Assembly (NCBI GenBank): GCA_021324615.1 | Contig: JAJPIT010000057.1 | Coordinates: 1-64,000 of the forward strand | DNA length: 64,000 nucleotides | Source: Terriglobia bacterium | Lineage (GTDB): Bacteria; Acidobacteriota; Terriglobia; Bryobacterales; Bryobacteraceae | Reading direction: 5' to 3' | Shown: piece after piece, positions 54,502 to 63,366 of the stretch | How the letters are laid out: each line of letters starts with the position of its first letter | How positions within the stretch are numbered: position 1 is the first letter of the stretch | Notes under the pieces: model-generated | Databases searched by the model: none | What the model saw: only the letters and a program-made list of their open reading frames with translations | Told to the model about the DNA's origin: nothing | Made by a program: the position numbers and the translations under genes

Positions 54502-54594
54502 ATGGACACTTCCACTGTTCGAATCGTTTGTGCCGTGCTGGCGGTCCTGTTTTTGGGGATCATCGTGCTGCGCCGCAAGAAGAACGCTGAGTAA
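54502..54594 (+). CDS. 30-residue single-span membrane peptide in the tad locus
   Basis: A short frame (ATG 54502, TAA 54592-54594) with a strong Shine-Dalgarno region (AAAGGAGAGG, 54488-54497). The product starts MDTSTVRIVCAVLAVLFLG, continues through one hydrophobic helix and ends in a basic tail (LRRKKNAE). This inside-positive layout suits a small bitopic membrane protein. It lacks the class IVb prepilin cleavage motif (G-x4-E-Y/F), so it is not an obvious Flp pilin. It lies between tadC and the beta-propeller gene. Confidence 0.6.
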   Translation: MDTSTVRIVCAVLAVLFLGIIVLRRKKNAE

Positions 54595-54753
54595 GCAGGC
54601 GAGGGATGCGGGAGCAATCGAGGGGAGCGCGCGTACGCGCTTGAAGGGTGTGAAGGCGGAGCGGCGCGGGCTTGGTTTGGAAGGCGCGGGCCCGCGCCGT
54701 TCCCCAAGTGAGTTGTGGAGGAGAGAAGTTACCGGAGGGACGGAGTTCAAGTT

Positions 54754-57700
54754 ATGTCTCGGAAAACTTGGGTTAAGGTGATTACGGGCGCGGTTGCCGC
54801 TGCCGCGGCGGCGCTGGGAGCCACCTTCGGCACGGTGGTGCCGATCGGCGGCCAGGCGACCGATATCGCTCTCGATGAAGCGCGCGGCGTTCTCTACATC
54901 GCTAATTTCACCGCCAACCGCATCGATGTCATGCAACTGGCCAATCACACCATCCAGACGTCGATCAACGTCAATCCCAACCCCAGCTCGATCTCGCTGT
55001 CGCCCGACGGCCACTGGCTGCTGGTCGCGCATTACGGCAACCACAGCGCGCCGGCCAGCCAGACCAACGCCCTTACCTTGATCGATCTGACGGCCGACAA
55101 CTCCAAGCAGGTGATCTCGCTCGGCAATCCGCCGCTCGGCGTCGCCTTCGGAATCGACGACAACGCCCTGGTCGTCACCACCAATGAATTTATCCAGTTC
55201 AATCCGGCGCTCGGCACCACGCAGACGCTGCAAACCATCGCGCAGGTCGCCACCAACGCGATTCCGCAGCCGCCCGCGACTTTCGCCAATCAGTTCGCGC
55301 AAGCCTCGGTCGCGGCATCGCGCGACGGCCTGACCATCGCCGGTTTCGGCGGCACCAGCCCCTACCTGCTGTTCCGCTACAACGTCGGGACCAAGGTGAT
55401 TACGGGTTCCTTTTACACTTCGCAGCCGCCGGCCGGCCCGCGTGTGGTCAGCCTCGCCGACGACGGATCGCTCGCTACCTTTGGCTGGTGGGTCGTCGAC
55501 TCGAAGCTGAATACGCTGGCGCAATGGGGCAACCCCGCCGGACTGCTGAGCGTCGGCACGACGGTCATCGATTCCTCGCGCAGCTTGATCTACGCGCAGA
55601 TTCCGCCCACCGGAACCCCTTCGGTGGCCAACACCAATCCGCCCACGCTGATGATCAATGACTGGGACAATCTCACCGTGGAGGATCAGCTTTATCTGCC
55701 GGAAAACTTCGCCGGGAAGGCGCTGCTCAGCAGCGATCACAACACCATTTACGGCATCTCCGATAGCGGCGTGATGATTCTTCCGATCGGCAGTCTGGCC
55801 AGCTATCCGCGCCTGAAAGCGACCACGCCCGATCTGGTCTTCCGCGGCAACTTCTGCGACCGCAGCGTCAATACCCAGACGCTGACCATCGTCGATCCGG
55901 GCGGCGGAAACACGCCCTTCTCGATTTCCGCCCCCAGCGGCATCCGCGTTTCGCCGTCGAGCGGCGTGACGCCGGCGGTGGTTTCCGTCTCGGTGGATCC
56001 GAACGCCTTCGCCAACCAGAAAGGCACGGTGGCCGCAGCGTTGACCATCAGTTCCAGTGTGGCGATCAACTTTCCGGTGCCGGTGCGGGTGCTGATCAGC
56101 TCGCCCGATCCTTCACAGCGCGGCTCCTTCGTCGATATTCCCGGCCGCGTCGTGGATATCGCCGCCGATCCCAAACGCCAGGTCTATTACGTCCTGCGCC
56201 AGGATCAGAATCAGGTCTTGGTGTACAGTGAAGGCAATAACGCCCTGCAAGCGATCCTTCGCACCTGCACCACGCCGACCAGCATGGCGATCACCTTCGA
56301 CCAGCAGAATCTTCTGGTCGGCTGCGATAACTCGCATTACATGAATGTTTTCGATCTGGACCTGCTCCAGGCGCAGACGCCGGTGTATCTGCCCTGGGAT
56401 TACGTCGAAAGCATCGCGGCTTCGTCCAATGCGATTCTGGCTATGGTGCGGACCGCCGACGGATCGGGTCCCAAGATCGATCAGATCGACCTGACCACGC
56501 ATTCGGCCAGCCGCCTGCCTACGCTGGGCGTGTGGCAGAACCAGTTGGCGCAGGATACCGTGCTCACCAGTTCGAGCAACGGCGCCAATATTCTGGCGGC
56601 AAGTGCGGACGGCTCCGTGCTGATTTATAGCGCGGTGGCGGGAACCTTCACCGTGTCGCGGCACGATTTCACGAGTCTCAGCGGTTCTTACGCCGCTTCA
56701 AATTTCAATCAATACGAGGTGGGCAATCATTTGCTGGACAGCTCCGGCGTGCCGACGATGACCCTCTCGACCAGCACCGGTTCGCCTTCAGGATTCGCCT
56801 TCGTCAATCAGACCGGATATTTCACGACGGCTCCCAACACCTCCAGCCCGGGAACCATCGCCCAGGTAGATACGGTGCGGGGTACGTCGATCCAGCCCAC
56901 GGCCATGATCGAGGCGCCGATTCTCGGCAACGGAGCCTTGACCGCCTCCAACAGCCAGAGCTGCACTTCCAACACCACCACAACCGCCACCAACACCATC
57001 ACAACGCTAACCTGCGTGACCGGAACCACGGAAACGCAGACGGTCACCACGTGCCCGCTGAATTCCACAAACAACTGCAACACCACGAATACGGTGGGCA
57101 CTCTGGGCAGCCCGAGCTTCGGCCTGTTCTCCCCCTCGGTCTATTCGGCCTTTACGCGCAGCCTGGCTCCGCTGCCGGATCAAAGCGAGATCGTAGCGCT
57201 GACCACCTCCGGCTTCACGGTGCTGCCGTGGAGCTACGCCGCCTCGGTCGCCGCGCCGCAGATCACCAAAGTCGCCAGCGCCGCCGACGGCTCCTCGCCG
57301 GTCGCACCGGGCGGCCTGATTTCGATCTTCGGCAACCAGCTCAATCCGACCAATCTGGCCACCAGCCAGATTCCGCTGCCCACCGCGCTGGCCAACAGTT
57401 GCCTGACCGTGAACGGCCAGCCGGTGCCGCTGATCTTCGTTTCTCCGACCCAGATCAACGCGCAGATGCCCACCGAAGCGGTGGGTGCGGTGACGCTGAA
57501 TGTGCACACGCCCGGCGGCGTGAGCGACAACTACAATATGACCGTGAATCCGACCGCCCCGGCCGTGTTCAGGAGCGGCGTCGCCGGCCCGCAGACCAAT
57601 CTGCCGACGGTGGTTCGCGACGCCAATAACACCCTGGTGACCGATTCCAATCCGATCCATCGCGGCGACAGCGTGACCATCTATCTGACCGGCATCGGCC

Positions 57701-57951
57701 AGACTGCGCCGGTGGTCGGCGACGGCCTGCCTGCCCCGGTGAACCCGCTGGCGATCGCGGTTCAGCCGCCGGTCGTGCAGTTAGGCGGCGTGAATCTGCC
57801 GGTGAATTTCGCCGGCCTGGCGCCCGGGCAGATCGGCGTGGGCCAGATCAACGTAACCATTCCCGGCAATGTTCCGGAAGGATTGAACATGCCGCTGACC
57901 ATTAGTCAGGGCGGCTCGGTGCAGGCGCTGTCGTTGCGCGTCGTGCAATAG
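54754..57951 (+). CDS. Secreted beta-propeller protein with TIGR03437-type C-terminus
   Basis: A 1065-residue exported protein. An N-terminal hydrophobic signal (ITGAVAAAAAALGATFG) precedes a YVTN/YncE-like beta-propeller (VVPIGGQATDIALDEARGVL, NPSSISLSPDGHWLLVAHYG). An Ig-like/BACON-like domain sits near 360-450 (SISAPSGIRVSPSSG), then a second propeller. A Thr/Asn-rich segment with several Cys occurs near 740-790. The C-terminal region (GGLISIFGNQLNP, FVSPTQINAQMPTEA, VTIYLTGIGQTAPVVGDG) matches the TIGR03437 domain found almost only in Solibacter relatives. Surface or extracellular placement is inferred. The ATG at 54754 is chosen over 54715 for its signal peptide and upstream GGAG. Confidence 0.82.
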   Translation: MSRKTWVKVITGAVAAAAAALGATFGTVVPIGGQATDIALDEARGVLYIANFTANRIDVMQLANHTIQTSINVNPNPSSISLSPDGHWLLVAHYGNHSAPASQTNALTLIDLTADNSKQVISLGNPPLGVAFGIDDNALVVTTNEFIQFNPALGTTQTLQTIAQVATNAIPQPPATFANQFAQASVAASRDGLTIAGFGGTSPYLLFRYNVGTKVITGSFYTSQPPAGPRVVSLADDGSLATFGWWVVDSKLNTLAQWGNPAGLLSVGTTVIDSSRSLIYAQIPPTGTPSVANTNPPTLMINDWDNLTVEDQLYLPENFAGKALLSSDHNTIYGISDSGVMILPIGSLASYPRLKATTPDLVFRGNFCDRSVNTQTLTIVDPGGGNTPFSISAPSGIRVSPSSGVTPAVVSVSVDPNAFANQKGTVAAALTISSSVAINFPVPVRVLISSPDPSQRGSFVDIPGRVVDIAADPKRQVYYVLRQDQNQVLVYSEGNNALQAILRTCTTPTSMAITFDQQNLLVGCDNSHYMNVFDLDLLQAQTPVYLPWDYVESIAASSNAILAMVRTADGSGPKIDQIDLTTHSASRLPTLGVWQNQLAQDTVLTSSSNGANILAASADGSVLIYSAVAGTFTVSRHDFTSLSGSYAASNFNQYEVGNHLLDSSGVPTMTLSTSTGSPSGFAFVNQTGYFTTAPNTSSPGTIAQVDTVRGTSIQPTAMIEAPILGNGALTASNSQSCTSNTTTTATNTITTLTCVTGTTETQTVTTCPLNSTNNCNTTNTVGTLGSPSFGLFSPSVYSAFTRSLAPLPDQSEIVALTTSGFTVLPWSYAASVAAPQITKVASAADGSSPVAPGGLISIFGNQLNPTNLATSQIPLPTALANSCLTVNGQPVPLIFVSPTQINAQMPTEAVGAVTLNVHTPGGVSDNYNMTVNPTAPAVFRSGVAGPQTNLPTVVRDANNTLVTDSNPIHRGDSVTIYLTGIGQTAPVVGDGLPAPVNPLAIAVQPPVVQLGGVNLPVNFAGLAPGQIGVGQINVTIPGNVPEGLNMPLTISQGGSVQALSLRVVQ

Positions 57952-58022
57952 CCACCCTTAATTCAACCAGAGCACCGCGCTATTCAGGAAACCGCGGGCG
58001 ATTTTTGAGGAAAGAGGTAAAT

Positions 58023-58673
58023 ATGAAGTCAGTTCGTATGCTGGTGGTGTCCATGGCCATGCTCGTGCCGGCGGCGTTCGCTCAGCGATGGGAGGCCGGC
58101 GGCGGCGCCGGAGGCGGGTTCTATACTTCGCAAACCGTCACCGCGCCGGCCGGATCGGCGACGGCCAAGATCGACAGCAACCTGGCGGCCGGCCTGTGGC
58201 TGGGCAACAATAGCGCGGGCGCCTGGGGCGGGGAACTGCGCGGCGATTTTCAGCTCGGCTCGCTCGAGGTGAACCAGGGCGGAACCAAAGCCACCTTCGC
58301 GGCGCGATCCTACGCCTTCCACTACGATCTGTTGTGGCACTCCCGGCCCTCCGGATCGAAGATCCGGCCGTTCCTCGCCGCCGGAGCGGGCGTCAAGATT
58401 TATCAGGGTACCGGCGCGCAGGTGGCCTACCAGCCGCTGAGCAACTTCGCGCTGCTTACCCAGGCGCAGGATCTGACGCCGCTGGTCAGCGCCGGCGGCG
58501 GCGTGAAGTTTCAGCTTTCGCCGCACATGCAGCTCCGCGCCGAGATCCACGATTACCTGACCACCTTCCCCAAGCAGGTGATCGCGCCGGCCCAGGGAGC
58601 CCGGATCGGCGGATGGCTACAGGACTTCGTTCCCACCATCGGCGTGAGCTATACCTCGTCCGCCGGCAGATAG
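58023..58673 (+). CDS. Outer-membrane beta-barrel protein
   Basis: A 216-residue protein with a signal peptide (MKSVRMLVVSMAMLVPAAFA). Alternating aromatic/Gly strands are typical of small OmpA-like or OprF-like barrels (GGGAGGGFYTSQTVTAP, FLAAGAGVKIYQGTG, LVSAGGGVKFQLSPHMQLRAE). It starts 71 bp after the propeller gene with GAAAGAGG upstream, and may be co-transcribed. Function unknown; the extension to 58005 adds only MRKEVN and is rejected. Confidence 0.8.
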   Translation: MKSVRMLVVSMAMLVPAAFAQRWEAGGGAGGGFYTSQTVTAPAGSATAKIDSNLAAGLWLGNNSAGAWGGELRGDFQLGSLEVNQGGTKATFAARSYAFHYDLLWHSRPSGSKIRPFLAAGAGVKIYQGTGAQVAYQPLSNFALLTQAQDLTPLVSAGGGVKFQLSPHMQLRAEIHDYLTTFPKQVIAPAQGARIGGWLQDFVPTIGVSYTSSAGR

Positions 58674-58714
58674 AGCGCCTAATCGATCTGTTCTGAACCG
58701 CCGATATCTCCGCT

Positions 58715-59047
58715 ATGGATGGATTCCAAGGCACGCCGCTGAACATGACTACCCTGCTGGTGGTGGCCCTGGCCTTCGTCTCCCTGTTCCTGATTTTCCG
58801 CAAGCGCTACGACAGCAATCTTCCGCTGCTGTTTTATGGCGTGGCGGTGGTGTTCAGCAACTTATCGGACCGCGAAGTGAATCCCTATCTTCTTTATACC
58901 GGCCTGATCTTCGCGTTGTTGCTCCGCTTCGAGTTTCTGAACTCGGCCTTTTCCAAACTCATCGCCTTTCTGTCCATTGGATCGATGAGCCTGATCATCT
59001 GGGTCTTTCTGGCCGAAGTCTTTGGCGACGGATCCCCGCCCTTCTAG
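58715..59047 (+). CDS. Small polytopic membrane protein
   Basis: A 110-residue protein with about four hydrophobic segments (MTTLLVVALAFVSLFLIF, LPLLFYGVAVVF, YLLYTGLIFALLLRF, LIAFLSIGSMSLIIWVFLA). Resembles conserved small hypothetical membrane proteins of Acidobacteriota. An internal Met at residue 11 (58745) is an alternative start. Function unknown. Confidence 0.65.
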   Translation: MDGFQGTPLNMTTLLVVALAFVSLFLIFRKRYDSNLPLLFYGVAVVFSNLSDREVNPYLLYTGLIFALLLRFEFLNSAFSKLIAFLSIGSMSLIIWVFLAEVFGDGSPPF

Positions 59048-59090
59048 CGCCGAAACCCGGGGCGCGATCCTGGTCGGCGGACGCGCAGCC

Positions 59091-59594
59091 CTAAATGAAC
59101 ATCTCCTCGTCCGCCGTCGCGTGGATAGGGCCGTCCCGCCTTCCGCGCAGCAGATAGTTCACGCCGGCGCGGATCCCCGCGGCCACGCCCTGGATCTCCC
59201 GCAGCGGCTTCATCACCCCGTTGTGCACCACCGCAACCGCGTGCTGGGCGCGCTGCATGGTGTCGTCGATCACCATCTCGGCCCGTTCCAATTGCACTTT
59301 GGCGCGCGCGGTGGCATCCTCCAGCACTTCATCCACGCGCGCCAACTGCTTCTTGGCGGAATCGAGAATTTCGTTGGTCTTCACCGTAATGTCGTGGATC
59401 TGCGTCCTGCTGTCTTCAACCACCGCGCGCGAGCTCTCCACCAGGGCGTCGATCTTGGGCAGCAGCGGCCGGGTCCGTTCTTCGAGCGACCTGGCCGCGC
59501 GGTAAATTCCGAACAACATTCCGGCCTGGATGCACAAGGCCACGGCGGCGATAAAGACGAACGCCGCGATGATCATCAGCAGGGTCTGGTCCAT
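59091..59594 (-). CDS. Membrane-anchored coiled-coil protein, DUF948-like
   Basis: A 167-residue protein. One N-terminal membrane helix (LLMIIAAFVFIAAVALCIQAG) is followed by an extended helical region (IDALVESSRAVVEDSRTQIHDI, EVLEDATARAKVQLERAEMVI) like DUF948/YtxG-type envelope proteins. It follows the YtxH gene by 18 bp, an arrangement common for ytxH/ytxG-like pairs linked to envelope stress. Exact role unknown. Confidence 0.78.
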   Translation of the reverse strand: MDQTLLMIIAAFVFIAAVALCIQAGMLFGIYRAARSLEERTRPLLPKIDALVESSRAVVEDSRTQIHDITVKTNEILDSAKKQLARVDEVLEDATARAKVQLERAEMVIDDTMQRAQHAVAVVHNGVMKPLREIQGVAAGIRAGVNYLLRGRRDGPIHATADEEMFI

Positions 59595-59612
59595 AATCGT
59601 TGATTTGACACT

Positions 59613-59927
59613 TTATTGTCCGGGCGTGTTCCCGGGCGCATTTACCGGCGTGTTCACCGCTTCGCGGTAAGCCTGGCGGCCCGCGTCCACCGCTGCGCTC
59701 AGATTGTCTTTATGCCGCTGTATCGTCTGCTTGCCCCGTTCGATGGCCTCGGCGGCCTGCTCGCGCAGCTCCGCCCCACGTCGCTTGACGTAGTCCGCGC
59801 CCTCGTTGGCTTTGTTGCGCAGCATCTCCCGGGTCTCCTGGCCCGATTTCGGCGCGAACAGCACCCCCACCGCCACGCCTAAACCCAAACCGAGGAAAAA
59901 ATAAGAAATGCGATTGTCGTCCTCCAT
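59613..59927 (-). CDS. YtxH-domain protein
   Basis: A 104-residue protein with the YtxH hallmark: a Gly-rich membrane segment (YFFLGLGLGVAVGVLFAPKSG) followed by a charged amphipathic helix (ETREMLRNKANEGADYV) and a Pro/Asn-rich tail. Strong Shine-Dalgarno GGAAGGAG; a TGTAACCT -10-like element lies upstream. First gene of the two-gene unit with the DUF948-like protein. Confidence 0.85.
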   Translation of the reverse strand: MEDDNRISYFFLGLGLGVAVGVLFAPKSGQETREMLRNKANEGADYVKRRGAELREQAAEAIERGKQTIQRHKDNLSAAVDAGRQAYREAVNTPVNAPGNTPGQ

Positions 59928-60022
59928 TACGCTGCTCCTTCCGCTTTGAGGTTACACCATTTAAAGAATAGCAGTCGCGCCGCGCTTCTGCCGGTTGTAC
60001 GCTGGGAAGGAAACAGTTAACC

Positions 60023-60553
60023 GTGCCGCGCAATCGTAAGCCGCTTTCCCTGGAGGAACTGATGCACTACGCCGCGCGCGCGCTGTCGGCGCGGGCCCAG
60101 ACATCGGCAGAGCTGCGCGAAAAGCTGAAACGCCGCGCCGCGCGCCGCGAGGATGTGGACGAAGTGCTGCGCCGCCTCAAGGACTGCGGATTCCTCAACG
60201 ACAAGCGCTTCGCTGAATCATTCGCCGCCTGGCGCCGCGAAAATCAGGGCTTCGGCAAGGCGCGCGTCGTGCGCGACCTGATGGCCCGCCGCGTGGCTCC
60301 CGCGCTGGCGCGCCAGACGGCGGACGCCGCCTATGAATCCACGGACGAAATCGCTCTCATCGAAAAATTCCTGGAGCGAAAATTTCGAGGCAAGGACTTG
60401 CCGTCGCTCCTCACCCAGGAAAGAAATCTCGCCGCCGCGTATCGCAAATTGCGCGGCGCAGGCTTCAGCATGGGCAACTCCATTCGCGTGCTCAAGCGCT
60501 ACGCCGCCGAAGCGGATCGTCTGGAAGAAATGGAAAGCGCCGAAGAAACGTAA
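60023..60553 (+). CDS. recX: Regulatory protein RecX
   Basis: A 176-residue helical-repeat protein. Seen are AARALSARAQTSAELREKLKRR, VLRRLKDCGFLNDKRFAESF and the second repeat GKARVVRDLMARRVAP, then LIEKFLERKF and the third repeat AYRKLRGAGFS. RecX binds RecA filaments and limits recombinase activity. GTG start with an AAGGAA Shine-Dalgarno. recA is not in the window. Confidence 0.92.
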   Translation: MPRNRKPLSLEELMHYAARALSARAQTSAELREKLKRRAARREDVDEVLRRLKDCGFLNDKRFAESFAAWRRENQGFGKARVVRDLMARRVAPALARQTADAAYESTDEIALIEKFLERKFRGKDLPSLLTQERNLAAAYRKLRGAGFSMGNSIRVLKRYAAEADRLEEMESAEET

Positions 60554-60675
60554 TCAGCGATTGCCCAGCCAGCGCGCGGTGAACCAGGCAGGACGCCCCG
60601 CGCCACCTTCTTGGACGGCGCCGGACTTCTGCGCCCGCATGATCGCAGGCCGCCACGCAACGGGCGGCAACCATA

Positions 60676-60681
60676 TATAAT
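60676..60681 (+). promoter_or_regulatory. TATAAT -10 box of the Gfo/Idh/MocA gene
   Basis: A consensus TATAAT lies 30 bases upstream of the ATG at 60712, followed by the Shine-Dalgarno AAGGAG (60693-60698). No convincing -35 was seen. Confidence 0.45.
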
Positions 60682-60711
60682 GGCCGTCGATAAAGGAGCC
60701 TTGGCCTGTCT

Positions 60712-62076
60712 ATGTCCGACCGCACTTCCCGCAGATTTTTCATCGGCGCCGCCACCGCCGCCGCCGCGGCCCGCGTCTGGGGCGCAAACGACCGAATCAA
60801 CGTCGCCATCGTGGGACTCGGCGGACGCGGTTCCAGCCATCTCAACCTCTATTCCAAGCTGCCCGAAGCGCGCATCGCCGGCATCTGCGATATCGATCAG
60901 GCCGCGCGCGAGCGGGCCCAGGCCACTCTGATTCGCAACACCGGCGAATCCGCCAAGCTGTTCGAGGACATGCGCGACGCCTTCGCCGATCCCGGCATCG
61001 ACGCTGTCTCCATCGCAACCCCGAATCACTGGCATGCCCTGGCGGCGATCTGGGCGATGAAGGCCGGCAAGGACGTCTACGGCGAAAAACCGGCCTGCTA
61101 CAACATCTACGAAGGACAGCGGATGCTCCAGGTGGCGCGGGAAACCAGGCGGATGCTTCAGATCGGCTCGCAGCATCGCAGCACGCCGTTCAAGATGCGG
61201 GCCATGGAAGCGCTGCAAGGCGGCATCATCGGCAAAATCTATCTTTCCAAGGGTCTCTGCTATAAGCGCCGCGCCTCCATCGGCCACAAGGAGAATTCCC
61301 CGATTCCGGCCGGCGTCAACTGGGATCTGTTCCTGGGGCCCGCGCCGATGCGGCCCTTCAACGAACTCCGCTTTAAGTACAATTGGCACTGGTTTTGGGA
61401 CACCGGCAACGGCGATATCGGCAACCAGGGCGTCCATCAGATCGGCATCGCGCGTTGGGCACTGGGCGATCCCGCCTGGCCCAAATCCGCCTACGCCGAA
61501 GGCGGCAAGTTCGCCTATATCGACGATCAGGAAACGCCTAACACGCTTCTGGCGACCTACGATTACGGCGGGCGGCAGCTCGTCTTCGAGGTCCGCGGCT
61601 TGCTGACCGGAGGCGAAGGCGTGCCGGTGAAGCGTTCCACCGCAGCTCCCGCCGCCGGCGCCGTCGCGCCTCCCCAGGCACCCGCGCCCGTTTCCACCGC
61701 TCCCAAGAACGCCAAGCCGCTCGACATCATGATCGGCAACCTGTTCTACGGCACTGAAGGTTGGGCGGCCATGAACGATGAAGGATTTCAGGTGTTCAAG
61801 GGCGAAACCAACGAGCTCGTCCTGGAGGAACACAACGGCAAGGACGCCACCAGCCTGCACATGCAAAACTGGCTGGCCGCCTGCCGCTCGCGAAACTACA
61901 AAGAGCTTCACGACGAGATCGAAAACGCGGCGCTCAGCGCCGGTTTGTGTCACCTCGCCAACATCAGCTACCGCACCGGGCGGAAACTCACCATCGCGGA
62001 CGGACCGGAATTCGTCAACGACGACGACGCCAACAGGCTGATCACGCGCGATTATCGCCGGCCCTACGTGGTTTGA
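60712..62076 (+). CDS. Gfo/Idh/MocA-family oxidoreductase, Tat-exported
   Basis: A 454-residue protein with a twin-arginine signal (TSRRFFIGAATAAAAA). The NAD(P)-binding Rossmann domain has VAIVGLGGRGSSHL, ICDIDQAARERAQ, IATPNHWHALAAIWAMKAG and the catalytic-region GEKPACYN. The GFO_IDH_MocA C-terminal domain follows (HWFWDTGNGDIGNQGVHQIGI), with a Pro/Ala-rich insert near 305-340. Such exported members act on sugars or glycosidic bonds using tightly bound NAD; the substrate is unknown. It ends convergently with the serine hydrolase gene. Confidence 0.9.
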   Translation: MSDRTSRRFFIGAATAAAAARVWGANDRINVAIVGLGGRGSSHLNLYSKLPEARIAGICDIDQAARERAQATLIRNTGESAKLFEDMRDAFADPGIDAVSIATPNHWHALAAIWAMKAGKDVYGEKPACYNIYEGQRMLQVARETRRMLQIGSQHRSTPFKMRAMEALQGGIIGKIYLSKGLCYKRRASIGHKENSPIPAGVNWDLFLGPAPMRPFNELRFKYNWHWFWDTGNGDIGNQGVHQIGIARWALGDPAWPKSAYAEGGKFAYIDDQETPNTLLATYDYGGRQLVFEVRGLLTGGEGVPVKRSTAAPAAGAVAPPQAPAPVSTAPKNAKPLDIMIGNLFYGTEGWAAMNDEGFQVFKGETNELVLEEHNGKDATSLHMQNWLAACRSRNYKELHDEIENAALSAGLCHLANISYRTGRKLTIADGPEFVNDDDANRLITRDYRRPYVV

Positions 62077-62080
62077 GAAT

Positions 62081-63256
62081 CTACGGCGCGCTGACCGACG
62101 CCACAATCCTTTGGATCATCCCGTCGACGGCCTGGCCCGGCTCGTGCCAATGCCATACCAGTACGATGTCGTGCTCGGGGTCGATCCAAACCAGATTCCC
62201 GCCGTTTCCCACCGCGGCGAAGCTCGACCGCGGCCCGCTCGGCCACTGCTTCTGCTTGGTGTTCAGCCACCACAGATAGCCATAGTCGGGGCCGTGCGCC
62301 GATGGGGTGGTCGCTTCCTTGAGCCACTCCGCCGAAACGATCTGCTTGCCGTCCCACTGCCCGTGATTCAGAATTAACAGCCCGAATCGCGCCAGATCCT
62401 CGGAATTGATCCACAATCCCCCGCCCCAGCGCGTTCCTCCGCTGACCGACTCGACCGCTTTCCCGTGAATCTCCACCGTCGACTTCGCGCCATAGCCATG
62501 CCAGCTCCACTCATCTGACGCGCCGATCCTGTCCATCACGTTGGCCTTCAGCACCGACGGCAGACTCGTTCCGAAAACGCGCGCCAGCGACAGCGCCAGC
62601 CGATTGATGCGGACGTCGTTGTACTCGTAGTAAGTTCCCGGCTCGTGAATCTCGCGCGGCGGCCGCCGCCCGTTGCCGAACTCTTCTTCGCCCACGAAGT
62701 CCGCGTTCTTGCCGAACAGTTCGCCCTGCCACTCGCTTTCCTGCTGGAGATGATTTTTCCAGGTGATCTTGGCGTTATGTGGCGAATCGTAGCCGCCGTC
62801 GTGGACATACTCGGCAACCCGGTCGTTCACGCTGCGAATCAGCCCCTGGGAGAAAGCAAATGAGGCCGTGGTGGAGAGAAAACTTTTCGCCACGCTGTAC
62901 ACCGGATCGTTGGCCTTGGTGTCGCCGAACTCGGCGACGATGTAGCCATGCCGCAAAATAATTCCATTCGTGCCCGCGCGGCGCGAGGGAAGCGGCCCCA
63001 GCACCCTGCCGAAAGTGCGGACTTGGTCCCTTTCAAAATCCCATTTCGAACCGTGCGCCTCCGCCCAGGCTACCGCCTCTTTCAACTTCGCCGCATCCAT
63101 GCCCACCTGCTCCGGCGAGCGGCGCTGCCAGCTTCCCTTGGGCGGAAAATAGCCGCTCTGTCCGGCCAGCAAGGGGACCGCCGCGGCGGCCACCAGCCAC
63201 CGCGCCCATCTGAAAGGCCTCCCGTGTGCCTGCGCCATGTCTGAATAGTGTCTCAT
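62081..63256 (-). CDS. Beta-lactamase-family serine hydrolase
   Basis: A 391-residue protein with a signal peptide (ARWLVAAAAVPLLAG) and the class C beta-lactamase/esterase fold. The SxxK nucleophile is in PVYSVAKSFLST, the Tyr motif in YYEYNDVRINRL (YxN), and the third motif is probably GNGGNLVWIDPEHD. Substrate may be an ester, amide or peptidoglycan-type peptide. The ATG at 63256 is chosen; upstream frame to 63349 is unlikely because a TATATT -10-like stretch lies before 63256. An internal ATG at 63238 is possible. Confidence 0.85.
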   Translation of the reverse strand: MRHYSDMAQAHGRPFRWARWLVAAAAVPLLAGQSGYFPPKGSWQRRSPEQVGMDAAKLKEAVAWAEAHGSKWDFERDQVRTFGRVLGPLPSRRAGTNGIILRHGYIVAEFGDTKANDPVYSVAKSFLSTTASFAFSQGLIRSVNDRVAEYVHDGGYDSPHNAKITWKNHLQQESEWQGELFGKNADFVGEEEFGNGRRPPREIHEPGTYYEYNDVRINRLALSLARVFGTSLPSVLKANVMDRIGASDEWSWHGYGAKSTVEIHGKAVESVSGGTRWGGGLWINSEDLARFGLLILNHGQWDGKQIVSAEWLKEATTPSAHGPDYGYLWWLNTKQKQWPSGPRSSFAAVGNGGNLVWIDPEHDIVLVWHWHEPGQAVDGMIQRIVASVSAP

Positions 63257-63366
63257 ATTTTCTTCAATATATACACCGGGATACCGGGATCCGGCCGGCG
63301 CGCGGCCAGGCCCCGGCTCGCGGCGCATCCACGCTTTAAGTTGCCGCAAAACTAAGCCGATAATAT

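Noticed and set aside
54502-54594. Flp pilin candidate
   Set aside because: The peptide has a hydrophobic helix but no G-x4-E-Y/F processing site and is shorter than known Flp pilins.
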